A stretch of 64,000 nt of DNA, taken from assembly GCA_900104855.1 (NCBI GenBank), contig FNSS01000002.1, forward strand, positions 62,001 through 126,000, given 5' to 3'. Under the pieces are notes generated by a model, which saw only the letters and a program-made list of their open reading frames with translations, did not search any database and was not told the origin of the DNA. A program made the translations under genes and the position numbers. How positions within the stretch are numbered: the stretch's first letter is position 1; each line of letters starts with the position of its first letter. The DNA is from Rhizobiales bacterium GAS188 (GTDB taxonomy: Bacteria > Pseudomonadota > Alphaproteobacteria > Rhizobiales > Beijerinckiaceae). Positions 18,283 through 26,694 of the stretch are shown one piece after another.

Positions 18283-19056
18283 TCATACTCGGTCGCGTTC
18301 GACAGGGACCTCGCCGCGATGCGGATGGTTCCCATAGGCAGCGCCCTGCAGCGCCAGGCCAAATGCGAGGCTATCCTCAAACGCCTTCTTGATTGGGCGA
18401 AGCAGCGCCGTCCTCGTATTGCGCGCCACCACCGCGGGCTTTTCGGCAAGCCTGTCTGCGTGTTCCCATGCGCGATCCATCAGTTTCGCCGGGTCCAAAA
18501 CCTCACCGACGATTCCGGCGGCAAGCGCTTCCTCCGCGTCGAGCAGCTTCTCGGCAAAGAGCATGTACCGGCTGCGATTAGGGCCGAGCAGGGTGGACCA
18601 GACAATTTGAGTCCCATCACCCGGGACGACATTTCTGGGGAAGTGGGCTGCGTCCCCGAACACCGCGGTACTGGAGGCGAGAACGATATCGCTGAGAAGC
18701 GCGATCTCGGCGTGGATCGTGCACTTGCCGTTGACGGCTGCGACGACGGGAATCTCGAGGTCGAGCAGAGCGTTGATGTAGCGCTTGGCCTCCCACGTCA
18801 TGTGATCCCAGGCAATGCCCTTAAAACTTGGCAAATTGATCGAACCAAGGAAGTTGTCGCCCGTGCCGCTCAGCAGCAGAACCCGGTTCTCCCTGTCGGC
18901 GTCAATGTTCTGCAAGACATCCCCGACCAGGCGATGTCCAGTGGACGACCAAACCCACTCTTTCCCGTCCGTGTGAAAGCGGAGGTGCAGGACACCATCC
19001 CTCCGCTCGATCGCGAATTCAGGGTATTTATTGACGTAGTCCGAGAGGGTGGTCAT
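18283..19056 (-). CDS. crotonase-fold C-C hydrolase resembling 6-oxocamphor hydrolase
   Basis: About 257 residues from the ATG at 19056 (MTTLSDYVNKY; an ATG at 19071 adds five residues). It belongs to the enoyl-CoA hydratase superfamily but lacks the second catalytic Glu of true hydratases. Instead it has Trp36, His115 (CTIHAEI), His138 (AAHFP) and Asp147 (VPGDG), matching in order and spacing the Trp40, His122, His145 and Asp154 that I recall from 6-oxocamphor hydrolase, which cleaves a cyclic beta-diketone. Membership in the P450/ferredoxin/SDR operon supports this. The exact substrate is unproven. Confidence 0.8.
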   Translation of the reverse strand: MTTLSDYVNKYPEFAIERRDGVLHLRFHTDGKEWVWSSTGHRLVGDVLQNIDADRENRVLLLSGTGDNFLGSINLPSFKGIAWDHMTWEAKRYINALLDLEIPVVAAVNGKCTIHAEIALLSDIVLASSTAVFGDAAHFPRNVVPGDGTQIVWSTLLGPNRSRYMLFAEKLLDAEEALAAGIVGEVLDPAKLMDRAWEHADRLAEKPAVVARNTRTALLRPIKKAFEDSLAFGLALQGAAYGNHPHRGEVPVERDRV

Positions 19057-19122
19057 TTCGCCAACTTCCACTTCGCCTTAGCACCCGGTTGTCTCGTTTC
19101 CGCTTGCGAGCCCCATACTCCG

Positions 19123-19151
19123 TTCATAACATGCGGCACGCCAACTGTCCA
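19123..19151 (-). promoter_or_regulatory. predicted sigma-70-like promoter upstream of the hydrolase-ferredoxin-P450-SDR operon
   Basis: Reading the - strand, TGGACA (19151-19146), a 17-bp spacer and TATGAA (19128-19123) lie in the 190-bp gap between the VOC gene and the crotonase-type hydrolase. No other gene is seen in the gap. Called from consensus and spacing only. Confidence 0.4.
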
Positions 19152-19246
19152 CGAATGCATTACCAAAGTTATTTCTGAAAGGCAATCGTCATTCGCGCCT
19201 GGTCGGAACTTTCGTGGCCTCATCGGCGGGCGAGATCAGGACCCGC

Positions 19247-19723
19247 TTACTGCCGAACGCCCGCGATGTGGTGGTAATCTTGTGAGCTCAGCTCCAACAC
19301 CACACCCCAGGGATCCTCGCAGTAGCAGATTCGCGTTCCAGGCCAGACCGTATGAATCTGGCTGCGTTTGCGGCCGCCGAACGAGATCAGCCTGCTGATC
19401 GAGTCTTCCAGGTGATCGACGGTGAAGCAGATGTGAGAAACGCCGCACCTCCAATACTCAAAATCGGCCTCCGGAGCGACCGTCGCCGGCTCTATGAACT
19501 CGAAGAGCTCAATTCCTATTCTTCCGCCCCTTGTGGCGAGATGGGCGATACGCATCCCTCCCCAGCGCGGACCAAAAACGTCGCGCCGCCTGTCACCTGC
19601 GGGCGTCTCGAGCGTCGCCGTCTGGGGCTTCACGAGCACCTCGAGATCAAACACCGACTTGTAGAGGGTCACGGCCGCGTCGAGATCGCCAACAGTGATC
19701 CCGATGTGATTAACCTCTATCAT
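19247..19723 (-). CDS. VOC-superfamily (glyoxalase/dioxygenase fold) protein
   Basis: 158 residues, two beta-alpha-beta modules of the vicinal oxygen chelate fold. Candidate metal ligands are His5 in VNHIGITVGDLD, His in SHICFTVDHLE and Glu near the C-terminus in VVLELSS. The fold covers glyoxalases, epimerases (such as methylmalonyl-CoA epimerase) and extradiol dioxygenases; the activity cannot be chosen from sequence. It lies between the transporter and the hydrolase gene on the same strand. Confidence 0.85.
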   Translation of the reverse strand: MIEVNHIGITVGDLDAAVTLYKSVFDLEVLVKPQTATLETPAGDRRRDVFGPRWGGMRIAHLATRGGRIGIELFEFIEPATVAPEADFEYWRCGVSHICFTVDHLEDSISRLISFGGRKRSQIHTVWPGTRICYCEDPWGVVLELSSQDYHHIAGVRQ

Positions 19724-19783
19724 GACGGTTCCCTTCTTTCGTTATCCGCAGGCTTCTTTTCGAGACACACATCGGCAAGTCCT

Positions 19784-21094
19784 CTACAGGCTCTCGGGAT
19801 TGTGCAGGGATTCGGGCCGGATCAGTCCGACGCAGGCCAGGGCAAGCGCGGCGGCCACCGCCAGATACAGCGCAGGCATGGTCGTGTTCCCGGTCAAGCT
19901 GACAAGCAGCGCCGCAATGAACGGAGCGGTTCCGCCGAACAGCGATGCTGCTAAATTGTAGCCGACCGACGACCCCGTTGCTCGCACCCGGGTCGGGAAT
20001 AGCTCGGCCATTGTCACTGTCGAAGTCGATAGGAACAGGCCGACGCCGCTCCCGAGCAGGGCCTGGCCAATGAAAGCTCCGGCCGGGCCGGCGGACATCA
20101 GGATGAACGCTGGATAGGCCGCGAGAAGGAGCCAGATTGCCCCGGTCGCGAGCACGCTCCGTCGCCCCCATCGATCTGCAGCGCTTCCGGCAAATGGAAG
20201 GATGACCAGGCCGATGGCGCTTGCCACGACGGTCGACATGAAGGCGACCGAAAAACCGAGATGCGAGACGGTCTGGATATAGGTCGTGGCATACGAGAAT
20301 GCCATGTAAAAAGCCACCGAGTGCAGCGTGCCGATCCCGATCGCAAGGAGCAATGGTCTGCGATGTGATAGAACCTCTCGCAGAGGAGCTTGCGAGATTT
20401 CCCCCCTGGAGGAGATGGCCGAGAACTCGGGCGTCTCGCTGACCCGCAAGCGGATGAACACCGCGACCAGACCCAGTGGCGCGGCCAGCAGGAAGACCCA
20501 TCGCCAACCGGTCGTGGCGACCCACTCCGACCCGATGGCGTTGGTCAGGACGGTTACGACGATCGCGCCGAAGAGGAATCCACTCAAACTGGAGAAGATG
20601 TACCAGCTCGTCGCAAACCCGCGTCGCCCGGGTCGGGCGAATTCCGCGAGAAGGCTCGTCGCGGTACCAAACTCGCCACCGACGGCAAGCCCTTGGATAA
20701 GGCGCAGCACGACCAGGGATGCTGTCGCCGCGATACCGACGCTCTCGTACGTTGGAAGGAGGCCGACCGCCGCGGTCGCCCCCGCCATCATCACGACCAT
20801 GAGGATCAGCACGGGAGTTCGGCCGATCCGATCTGCGACCGGGCCAAATAGTAATGCCCCGAGCGGTCTCATGAAGAATGTTACACCGAATAGGGCCAAA
20901 CTGCTGAGAACCTGCACCGCAGGATCCGCACCAAAGAAAAACAATTTGCCCATCGCCACTGCGAGATATCCGTAAATCGCGGTGTCATAAGCTTCGAAGG
21001 CATTCCCGAGAACGCCACCCACGAGGGCATTTCGTCGTGACTTGGAAAGGGGCGGCGCGACGTCGGCCGGTCTCGTGAGTGTGAAGGCCGTCAC
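19784..21094 (-). CDS. MFS transporter of the metabolite:H+ symporter (MHS) type
   Basis: About 436 residues, twelve predicted membrane helices. It carries GNAFEAYDTAIYGYLA in helix 1, the loop 2-3 motif GPVADRIGRTPVL and RLIQGLAVGGEFGTA, all typical of ProP/ShiA/KgtP-like symporters. I chose the GTG at 21094 because GGGAGG lies 5-10 bases upstream; the ATG at 21118 has no such site. It probably imports the locus substrate or an acid intermediate. It has its own promoter-operator (21238-21266). Confidence 0.9.
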   Translation of the reverse strand: MTAFTLTRPADVAPPLSKSRRNALVGGVLGNAFEAYDTAIYGYLAVAMGKLFFFGADPAVQVLSSLALFGVTFFMRPLGALLFGPVADRIGRTPVLILMVVMMAGATAAVGLLPTYESVGIAATASLVVLRLIQGLAVGGEFGTATSLLAEFARPGRRGFATSWYIFSSLSGFLFGAIVVTVLTNAIGSEWVATTGWRWVFLLAAPLGLVAVFIRLRVSETPEFSAISSRGEISQAPLREVLSHRRPLLLAIGIGTLHSVAFYMAFSYATTYIQTVSHLGFSVAFMSTVVASAIGLVILPFAGSAADRWGRRSVLATGAIWLLLAAYPAFILMSAGPAGAFIGQALLGSGVGLFLSTSTVTMAELFPTRVRATGSSVGYNLAASLFGGTAPFIAALLVSLTGNTTMPALYLAVAAALALACVGLIRPESLHNPESL

Positions 21095-21237
21095 GAATTC
21101 CTCCCAGGAAACAAACAACAGGACCTATCGCCGTTGGGCACAGCCAATCTCGGTTCTTCTGTGCTGGCCTCACCAGCCGCCTTATGTCTCTGACGAGTGT
21201 CGCTGGTGCCGAGCGCAGCGGGGGCGACGCATCCGTC

Positions 21238-21266
21238 ATAATAAATATGACACACAAGTGTGTCAA
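21238..21266 (-). promoter_or_regulatory. strong promoter with overlapping palindromic operator, upstream of the MFS gene
   Basis: On the - strand, TTGACA (21266-21261), exactly 17 bp, then TATTAT (21243-21238). The palindrome TGACACACAAGTGTGTCA (21248-21265, perfect 8-bp arms and a 2-bp centre) covers the spacer and most of the -35 box, the classical position for a dimeric repressor (TetR, GntR or MarR type). The start would be near 21231, leaving a leader of about 137 nt to the GTG. Confidence 0.65.
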
Positions 21267-21512
21267 CATCGGCATCAAAGTTATATCTGGAGAGGCCCCG
21301 ATATTGGCGCCCGCAGCAGGTTTCACCCGCAAAAGGCGCTTTCGATCCACGCTTCATGACGATGAAGGGGTGAGGTGAATATTGCGATGATCTGGGAGGA
21401 GGTCGGGCGTCAGCTGCTGCGGCTGTCACTGAGCATCTTGGGTTGAGACTGCTGTGTGAAAGATTTCAATGACTTGGCGTTCGGCTCAGTGCACAGGCGT
21501 GTACCTTTAACG
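21267..21512. other. gap without a recognised gene
   Basis: I see no coding frame with family features between the transporter promoter and the repeat starting at 21513. It marks the passage from the orderly catabolic locus to relic-rich accessory DNA. Confidence 0.5.
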
Positions 21513-21709
21513 GGGTCTGCCTCATTCTCTGTGGTGCTTGGAATTTCACATTCACCAAAGACCATTGATAACGCGGGGCAAATCCGGTTCGGTCCCTTGA
21601 TTTTTCCGCAACAAGTTTTCCGGTGAGACCCTTCGTGAAATCTCGAAGTGTTCTCCGAGTGTTATGGGTTCGAAACGGTCTCGGGCACCACAGAGTTTGA
21701 GGAAGACCC
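21513..21709. repeat. MITE-like element, copy 1
   Basis: A 197-bp element nearly identical to 58126-58321 in the same orientation. Its ends form an imperfect terminal inverted repeat: GGGTCTGCCTC on the left and GAGGAAGACCC on the right (10 of 11 match as inverted repeats). It has no transposase gene and no convincing frame. I saw no clear target duplication. Confidence 0.8.
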
Positions 21710-21959
21710 ATCTAACGTGAGATTCCGGCTCGCGAACGTCACTTTGATTCCGAGTAGGGACGGACGGCGGTAGGACCAAAGAGGCCGGCGCCTGACCCGG
21801 CTCGAATCCCCTCACGCTGGCGCCCTCGCATCCGGTTCCAGAGGATTGGCCATCCAGTCTCACATTGACAGCTAACTTGAGACTCAGGCCCGCTTCAGTC
21901 TCAAGCCAAAATGCTCAACGGCGGGAAAAATCGCGGAGTCTCACGCCAAGATGCCAAGC

Positions 21960-22222
21960 GACAGTGGACCTCCGGCCAGCGCACAGGGTCGACAATCTGG
22001 CGATGGCGATATCGCTGATCGGATCGATCAAGGGGCGTGGCGCTCCTGCCCGCCTATGCGAAGAACTTCCTGCAGTGGTCCGTGACCAGCCGTCCGCTCG
22101 ATGGTGAGGCACCGACGATCGATCTCGTCATCGGCTACAACAAGACCAACACTTCGCCAATTCTCGGACTGTTCCTTTCGCGCCTCGAGCAGTTGAAGAA
22201 GAGGGCTCCGCAAACGCACTGA
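21960..22222 (+). pseudogene. LysR regulator C-terminal fragment
   Basis: The last 80 or so residues of a LysR effector domain in two frames: VDNLAMAISLIGSIKG, then after a shift near 22032, VALLPAYAKNFLQWSVTSR and IDLVIGYNKTNTSPI to a stop at 22222. No DNA-binding domain lies upstream. It is a decayed remnant, probably of another regulator lost when this DNA was rearranged. Confidence 0.7.
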
Positions 22223-22394
22223 TTGTCGGCGCTGACTCGCCGCCCTACCCAGGACAAACGTTCTGTCGCGCGCGCTGCGCGAGATCGGCAGGATCGAACG
22301 CACCCTGTTCATATATGTTACTTGGAATCAGTCGTCGTCCGGTGTCACGCGTCCTGGGAGAGAGCATGGCCGCAACCGCTGCGTCGTTGCAGCG

Positions 22395-22607
22395 GCCTTT
22401 TCTTTCCCGATGCGGCCCATGTCATCGACCCGGCCGTCCTCAGCCAGCGGCTCGCCGCTAAGGCGAAATCATATGGCGCGTCGTTCCGACGCGCCCATGT
22501 GGAGCGATTGGACCCGCAGAGCAGCGGGCCTATCCGGCTGATATGTGGCGACTGCGATGTCGAGGCACATTCGGTCGTTCTTGCTGCCGGGGCTGGTTGC
22601 CGGTTCC
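22395..22607 (+). pseudogene. FAD-dependent oxidoreductase (DadA/DAO type) internal fragment
   Basis: About 70 residues resembling the middle of a D-amino-acid-dehydrogenase-like flavoprotein: LFFPDAAHVIDPAVLSQRLA, then AKSYGASFRRAHVERLD and AHSVVLAAGAG. There is no N-terminal FAD motif and no C-terminus. It abuts the SRAP fragment on the opposite strand. Confidence 0.55.
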
Positions 22608-22676
22608 ATCGCGCATGGCGCGGGTGATGGCGATGATCTCCGCCTGGCTCTTGGTCATCGAATAAAGATTGCACAT
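22598..22676 (-). pseudogene. SOS-response-associated peptidase (YedK/HMCES) N-terminal fragment
   Basis: About 26 codons starting ATG at 22676: MCNLYSMTKSQAEIIAITRA. This is the characteristic SRAP start, with the catalytic Cys2 exposed after Met removal. The rest of the gene is missing; the sequence runs into the flavoprotein fragment. Confidence 0.65.
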
Positions 22677-22802
22677 GCGCCCATCATGGAGCGTTAGAGC
22701 GATCCGCTCAAGTTGATCGCCCTATCTCACATTGAGCGCTCAGGTTCGGGTCAGCGCGATCGAGTCTCCACCACGATGTTCTGGATGGCGGGAGCTGGTG
22801 CG

Positions 22803-24096
22803 CTATTTCCGAAACATGCTCATGAACGAGAAGCCCCAATCTTGCTGCGCCGCGCCGAGCGTGAAGCCTGCTTCTGCAGCGGCTCGCTCATATATCCCTA
22901 CAGGGAAGACCTGCTCGTTCACGCCGTCGAGAATGAGCTTCTTGGTAAAATCGTCGGAGGCGTGTCCGCTCGGCTCGCACAGGAGGAAGAGTTGTCCTCC
23001 CGACTTCAGGATACGCACAGCCTCTCTCAAGATCGCGTTCAAGTCCTGGAAATGATGGATTGCACGACAGAAGACAACTGTATCAACAGAGGCATCACGC
23101 ATGGGCATGGAGTTCGCATCGAGCCGAGCATGTATTGATGGCGGCCCGCCCCTATAGGTTTCGAGCAAGCTGGCGATGCGCAGAAGCCTTATCGAGACGT
23201 CGACGTTGACGAAGGCGCCCGCCCACGATGCGCCGACCATGCTGTCGCGAAATATTGGGCGAATGCCGCCGCCAATTTCGACCGCCACACCGCCGGCAGG
23301 CGCATCAAAGTGACGGTCGATGAACGCCGCGGCAAGCTGCCCATCGTTGTGCTCCGAAAATTCCTTTCCGCCCGTTGCGTCGGGATGGAGTGCCGGGCCC
23401 GCCGCGCTGATGACAATGTCACCTTGGATCGCGGCTTCGGCGAGCCATCTGACGTGTTCATGGACGGTAACGACCTGAAGCCGATATTCGCGCGGCTCGG
23501 CCGGCGCACGGATCTCGATTGGCATGGTGACCTCCCAACCCGGTGCCAGGTCGACCTGGAGCGAGCTGCGCACGCCCTCGAATTCGACCATTTCGTCATC
23601 CTTGAGCCAGTGATAGCTCAGCAACACCGGCCGATCGCCGGAACTCGAGGCGGTGAAGCTCCCTGTGTTGGCTACACGCACCGCCCCATAGAAAGTCGTC
23701 CCGGCCTTCGCACATGCTGGCAAATAGAGGATGTCGAGGCGAAGGCTCGGTTCAAAGTTACGGATTGAAAACCGCTCGAGAATTAGACGTTCCTCGGCAT
23801 CAAAGAACGGATCGCCGATAGCAGGGACGGGTGCCAACGCGGATCGTATGGCCACCAGATCGGCAGCGTCTCCGCGCAAGCCGAGGGCCATAACGATGGC
23901 GCGCTCAGCCGATTCCGTGCTGGCGCAACGCTCAGGCGCTTCCGGTCTGCCGGACGGCGGCAGCAGGTCGAGAGCGCCGTGTTCGGCAATCGTCGACCAC
24001 CCGCAGCTCCGACACCGCAGCGTTCGTTCCTCGCTCTGAAGCGGATTCGCCTCGCAAGCCGGGCAGTGAAAAGGCCATATTGTCGGCCAGTTTCAA
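22803..24096 (-). CDS. zinc-ribbon class I SAM methyltransferase with a frameshift near its start
   Basis: The open frame from 23891 encodes 362 residues: a beta-sandwich-like N-terminal part (to about 165), then a class I methyltransferase with VEIGGGIRP (motif I), DTVVFCRAIHHF and LKSGGQLFLLCEP. The frame stays open upstream to about 24090 and contains CPAC and CRSC, a four-Cys zinc ribbon. A TTG at 24096 with AAAGGAG upstream would start it, but the two parts are joined only if one base is removed from the four-A run at 24069-24072. This is either an assembly error or a recent mutation. The Cys pattern and surface-polymer-like N-domain suggest modification of a glycan or natural product, unproven. 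Confidence 0.7.
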
Positions 24097-24109
24097 ATCG
24101 CACTCCTTT

Positions 24110-24671
24110 CAGGCGGCGATCGCGCCGCCCGCCACGGCCGGGGATCAGTTGGCCGCGACGGGCGGCGGTCCTTGGCGTTGCGTCACCAAGCACCGCCCAC
24201 GCCTTTAGAAGCCCGGTCGATAGCCGCCAAGCAACGTCGTGTGGCCCGGTGCGGTGTACGCCGCGCTTGATGGCTACGCCACGAGCAGGGACTCGCGAAA
24301 AACGGGGTCTTGGTGCGGGCGCATCAAGCAACGCGAGTGAGCCACGGCGCCGCTGATTGTCCCCGCGGTGCGCCAGGGGGCAGCCTTCGCGGAAGATCCC
24401 GGCGAAAGCCGCGATCGCCGCGAAGACGAACAAGGGCATATGGGCGGGAGCGAAGCGGAGACCATTCGCCTGCCCCGAGACCGGTTAAGTGGGCAGCCGC
24501 AGGAGCGTCAGCATAGCGACGCCGCAGGCGGGACGCGGGACCGACTGCCCCCGGCGAGGGGTGCAATATCGCGCACCCGTCCGCCGGCGGCGCGACCACC
24601 GGCGACGCCGGGAAGGCGCGGCATGTGCAAGGCAGAACGTTGGCCACAGCGCTTTGTGACATCCTCGCTCC
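24110..24671. other. gap without a supported gene
   Basis: Very GC-rich sequence between the methyltransferase and ligase genes. Long open frames exist on both strands, but they are arginine- and proline-rich and have no family features. I see no gene I can support. Confidence 0.45.
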
Positions 24672-25616
24672 ATGGCGAGGCTGCCTAAGAAACCGCGCGT
24701 CCTTCGTCGCAAGATCGACGAGGCATCGCGTGTCGCTAGCCGCACGATCGCCCGGCACCAGGATCTGCGACAGGGCGGACCATTGGACGTTTCCCCGACC
24801 TGGATCGAGCCATGCCAGCCCGTGCTCGTAAAGACGCCCCCCGCCGGCCCCGACTGGCTCCACGAGATCAAGCATGACGGCTACCGAGCAATCTCGGTTG
24901 TCGATCGCGGGGCGGTCAAGATCTTCACCAGGCGTGGGCATGACTGGGCAGATCGGATGTCGGGGATCCGAGAAGCGCTTGCGAGCCTGAAGGTGCGCTC
25001 CGCTGTGATCGATGGCGAGGTGGTGATGATGGGCGATGACGGCGTTGCGGACTTCTTCGCGTTGCACGCCGCTCTGACGCGCCGTGAGGCGCCAGGCGCC
25101 GTCCTGATTGCCTTCGACGCTCTACATCTTGATGGTGAGGATCTGCGCGGCCGCGCGCTCGAGGAGCGGCGCGCCATCCTGGCGAAGCTTCTGCGGAAGC
25201 CAAAGCACCAATTGCAGTTCTCCGAAGAAATCGCCGGAGAGGGGAGAGAGGCGCTGCGCGCCGCGTGCGATATGGGTCTCGAGGGGATCGTTTCGAAGCG
25301 CCGCGGCTTGCCCTACCGGTCGGGCAAGACCGACGCCTGGCGCAAGTCGCGTTGCACGCAGGTCGAGAATTTCGCGGTGATTGGTGCGGGCCCTCCTGCC
25401 CGGGCGCCCGTGCGCTCCCTGCGGCTCGCGAGGCTCGTGGCAGGCTCGCTCGTGCCCTGCGGCTGGGCCGGTTCGGGGCTCTCAGAACGCGATGGGCGAG
25501 ATCTCCGTATGGCGCTCGACGCGGGCCGGCCGGTGGTCGCCGAGATCGAGTATCGTGGGATGACGCCGGCGGGCGACCTGCGCCACCCGGTCGTCAAGGC
25601 GTGTCGCGCAGGGTGA
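24672..25616 (+). CDS. ATP-dependent DNA ligase, LigD ligase-domain type, stand-alone
   Basis: 314 residues covering the adenylation and OB-fold domains of the LigD/LigC group. Motif I is EIKHDGYR (adenylated Lys), motif III FDALHLDG, motif IV EGIVSKR, and motif V is near WRKSRC. There is no LigD polymerase or phosphoesterase domain, and no Ku gene in the window. The OB domain is present (PVVAEIEYRGMTPAGDLRHP). It could serve end joining or a mobile element's repair. Confidence 0.88.
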   Translation: MARLPKKPRVLRRKIDEASRVASRTIARHQDLRQGGPLDVSPTWIEPCQPVLVKTPPAGPDWLHEIKHDGYRAISVVDRGAVKIFTRRGHDWADRMSGIREALASLKVRSAVIDGEVVMMGDDGVADFFALHAALTRREAPGAVLIAFDALHLDGEDLRGRALEERRAILAKLLRKPKHQLQFSEEIAGEGREALRAACDMGLEGIVSKRRGLPYRSGKTDAWRKSRCTQVENFAVIGAGPPARAPVRSLRLARLVAGSLVPCGWAGSGLSERDGRDLRMALDAGRPVVAEIEYRGMTPAGDLRHPVVKACRAG

Positions 25617-25625
25617 GGAATGCCT

Positions 25626-26030
25626 CTACGGAGAGGCCTTTGGCGCTTGACGGCTCTTGCGTGGCTTTGGTGATTGAGCTGGTTGTTCTTGAAGGGATTG
25701 AATAGAAGGGATATTGCGGATATCCGTAATAGGGTAATAGAGATACAAGTGCCCTTTACCATGTGACGCTTTGATAGTGTTGCGTTCCACGAGTCCAAAT
25801 GTTACGAGCGTATTGGCCATCAATGCTATTTGCGTCGGGTGAACGTCAGAAAATTCCGCAAGTCTAGTCGTCGTTGGCTTCTCACCCCTCTCCGCCAGCT
25901 CGCGAATTACGGAATATAGCCCGTAAATCTGAAGCCTCAATTTTTGGGTCAGGGGCGCAGGACAGTCCTTAAAAATTCGTGTGGCCACTGCTTGAATTAG
26001 GATTGATTGAGGCGAAAACAGGATTTGCAT
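25626..26030 (-). CDS. small winged-helix protein
   Basis: About 134 residues from the ATG at 26030 (MQILFSPQSIL). The central part (about 28-105) looks like a winged helix: TTRLAEFSDVHPTQIALMAN is the helix-turn-helix, followed by a wing with GHLYLYYPI. The Lys/Pro-rich tail is probably disordered. It follows the XRE gene on the same strand and may be part of that operon. Base composition is less GC-rich than its neighbours, suggesting transfer. Function beyond probable DNA binding is unknown. Confidence 0.65.
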   Translation of the reverse strand: MQILFSPQSILIQAVATRIFKDCPAPLTQKLRLQIYGLYSVIRELAERGEKPTTTRLAEFSDVHPTQIALMANTLVTFGLVERNTIKASHGKGHLYLYYPITDIRNIPSIQSLQEQPAQSPKPRKSRQAPKASP

Positions 26031-26092
26031 CGTGAACCTTCTCTCAAACGTCCTGGCGTCAACTCCTCGCCCACTGCCGAGCCAGGCCCTGA

Positions 26093-26650
26093 TCAGCTTG
26101 GACGGGCCTCGTTTCCGGGTGGCCGCGAATGATCGGCCGGCGCCGAGCCCGCAAGATGCGCAAGCGCGGCTTCCCGGGCCGAGAGCCATTGGCGGATTTC
26201 CCGACGTAGGGCCACGCCGCAGCCCAAGATCTCCTTCAGGCCTGCCTCAGTGGCCTGCGCCACGATCTCGGGCCGGTCGAGATCGGCATCCGGTCCGAGA
26301 AGCTCGCGCAGCACGTCTCGCGCCCGCGTGCTCAAGCGCGATTCGGCAAAGATCTTGATCTTGGTCGAGTGATCGGCGAATCGCGCGACGATTTCCAACT
26401 CGCCGCCCATCGCCGCGATGAAGCGGCGCAAGGTGCTGACATACATGTCCGCGCGCTTCTCGACCTTAGCGACCCATGCTTGTTCGATCTCAAGCGTCTG
26501 GGCGATCTCCTCCTTCGACAGGTTCAAGGCCACCCGCACTTCGGCAAGGTCCATTGCCTCCACAAGCCGCGGCGGCTCGGCTTCGGCCTTCGGCGCCGCC
26601 TCCGGCTTCATGCGGACGCCTAACTCCGCGAATGAATGCTGACCCGCCAT
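26093..26650 (-). CDS. XRE-family helix-turn-helix protein with RNA polymerase alpha-CTD-like tail
   Basis: About 185 residues from the ATG at 26650. Residues about 28-95 are an XRE/HigA-type helix-turn-helix (LSKEEIAQTLEIEQAWVAKV, then STLRRFIAAMGGELEIVARF). The C-terminal part, LSTRARDVLRELL and EILGCGVALRREIRQWL, resembles the helix-hairpin-helix of the RNA polymerase alpha C-terminal domain. An antitoxin-like repressor that touches transcription machinery is inferred. No toxin gene is recognisable beside it; upstream is the SNase-like gene. Confidence 0.75.
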   Translation of the reverse strand: MAGQHSFAELGVRMKPEAAPKAEAEPPRLVEAMDLAEVRVALNLSKEEIAQTLEIEQAWVAKVEKRADMYVSTLRRFIAAMGGELEIVARFADHSTKIKIFAESRLSTRARDVLRELLGPDADLDRPEIVAQATEAGLKEILGCGVALRREIRQWLSAREAALAHLAGSAPADHSRPPGNEARPS

Positions 26651-26694
26651 TGTCGTTCTCTCCTGCTGCAGTTCGGTCCCACGCGCGTCGTCGA

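Noticed and set aside
18283-19071. Simple annotation as enoyl-CoA hydratase
   Set aside because: The fold fits, but the second catalytic Glu position is not Glu and the residue pattern matches the 6-oxocamphor hydrolase type better.
18052-19398. 448-codon + strand frame opposite the ferredoxin and hydrolase genes
   Set aside because: Crosses two genes and intergenic DNA on the other strand; produced by GC-biased codon use.
21238-21266. Palindrome considered as an FNR/CRP site
   Set aside because: The arms TGACACAC/GTGTGTCA with a 2-bp centre do not fit TTGAT-N4-ATCAA or TGTGA-N6-TCACA.
23783-24439. 218-codon - strand frame upstream of the methyltransferase
   Set aside because: Overlaps the methyltransferase in another frame; the four-Cys motif supports the other frame instead.
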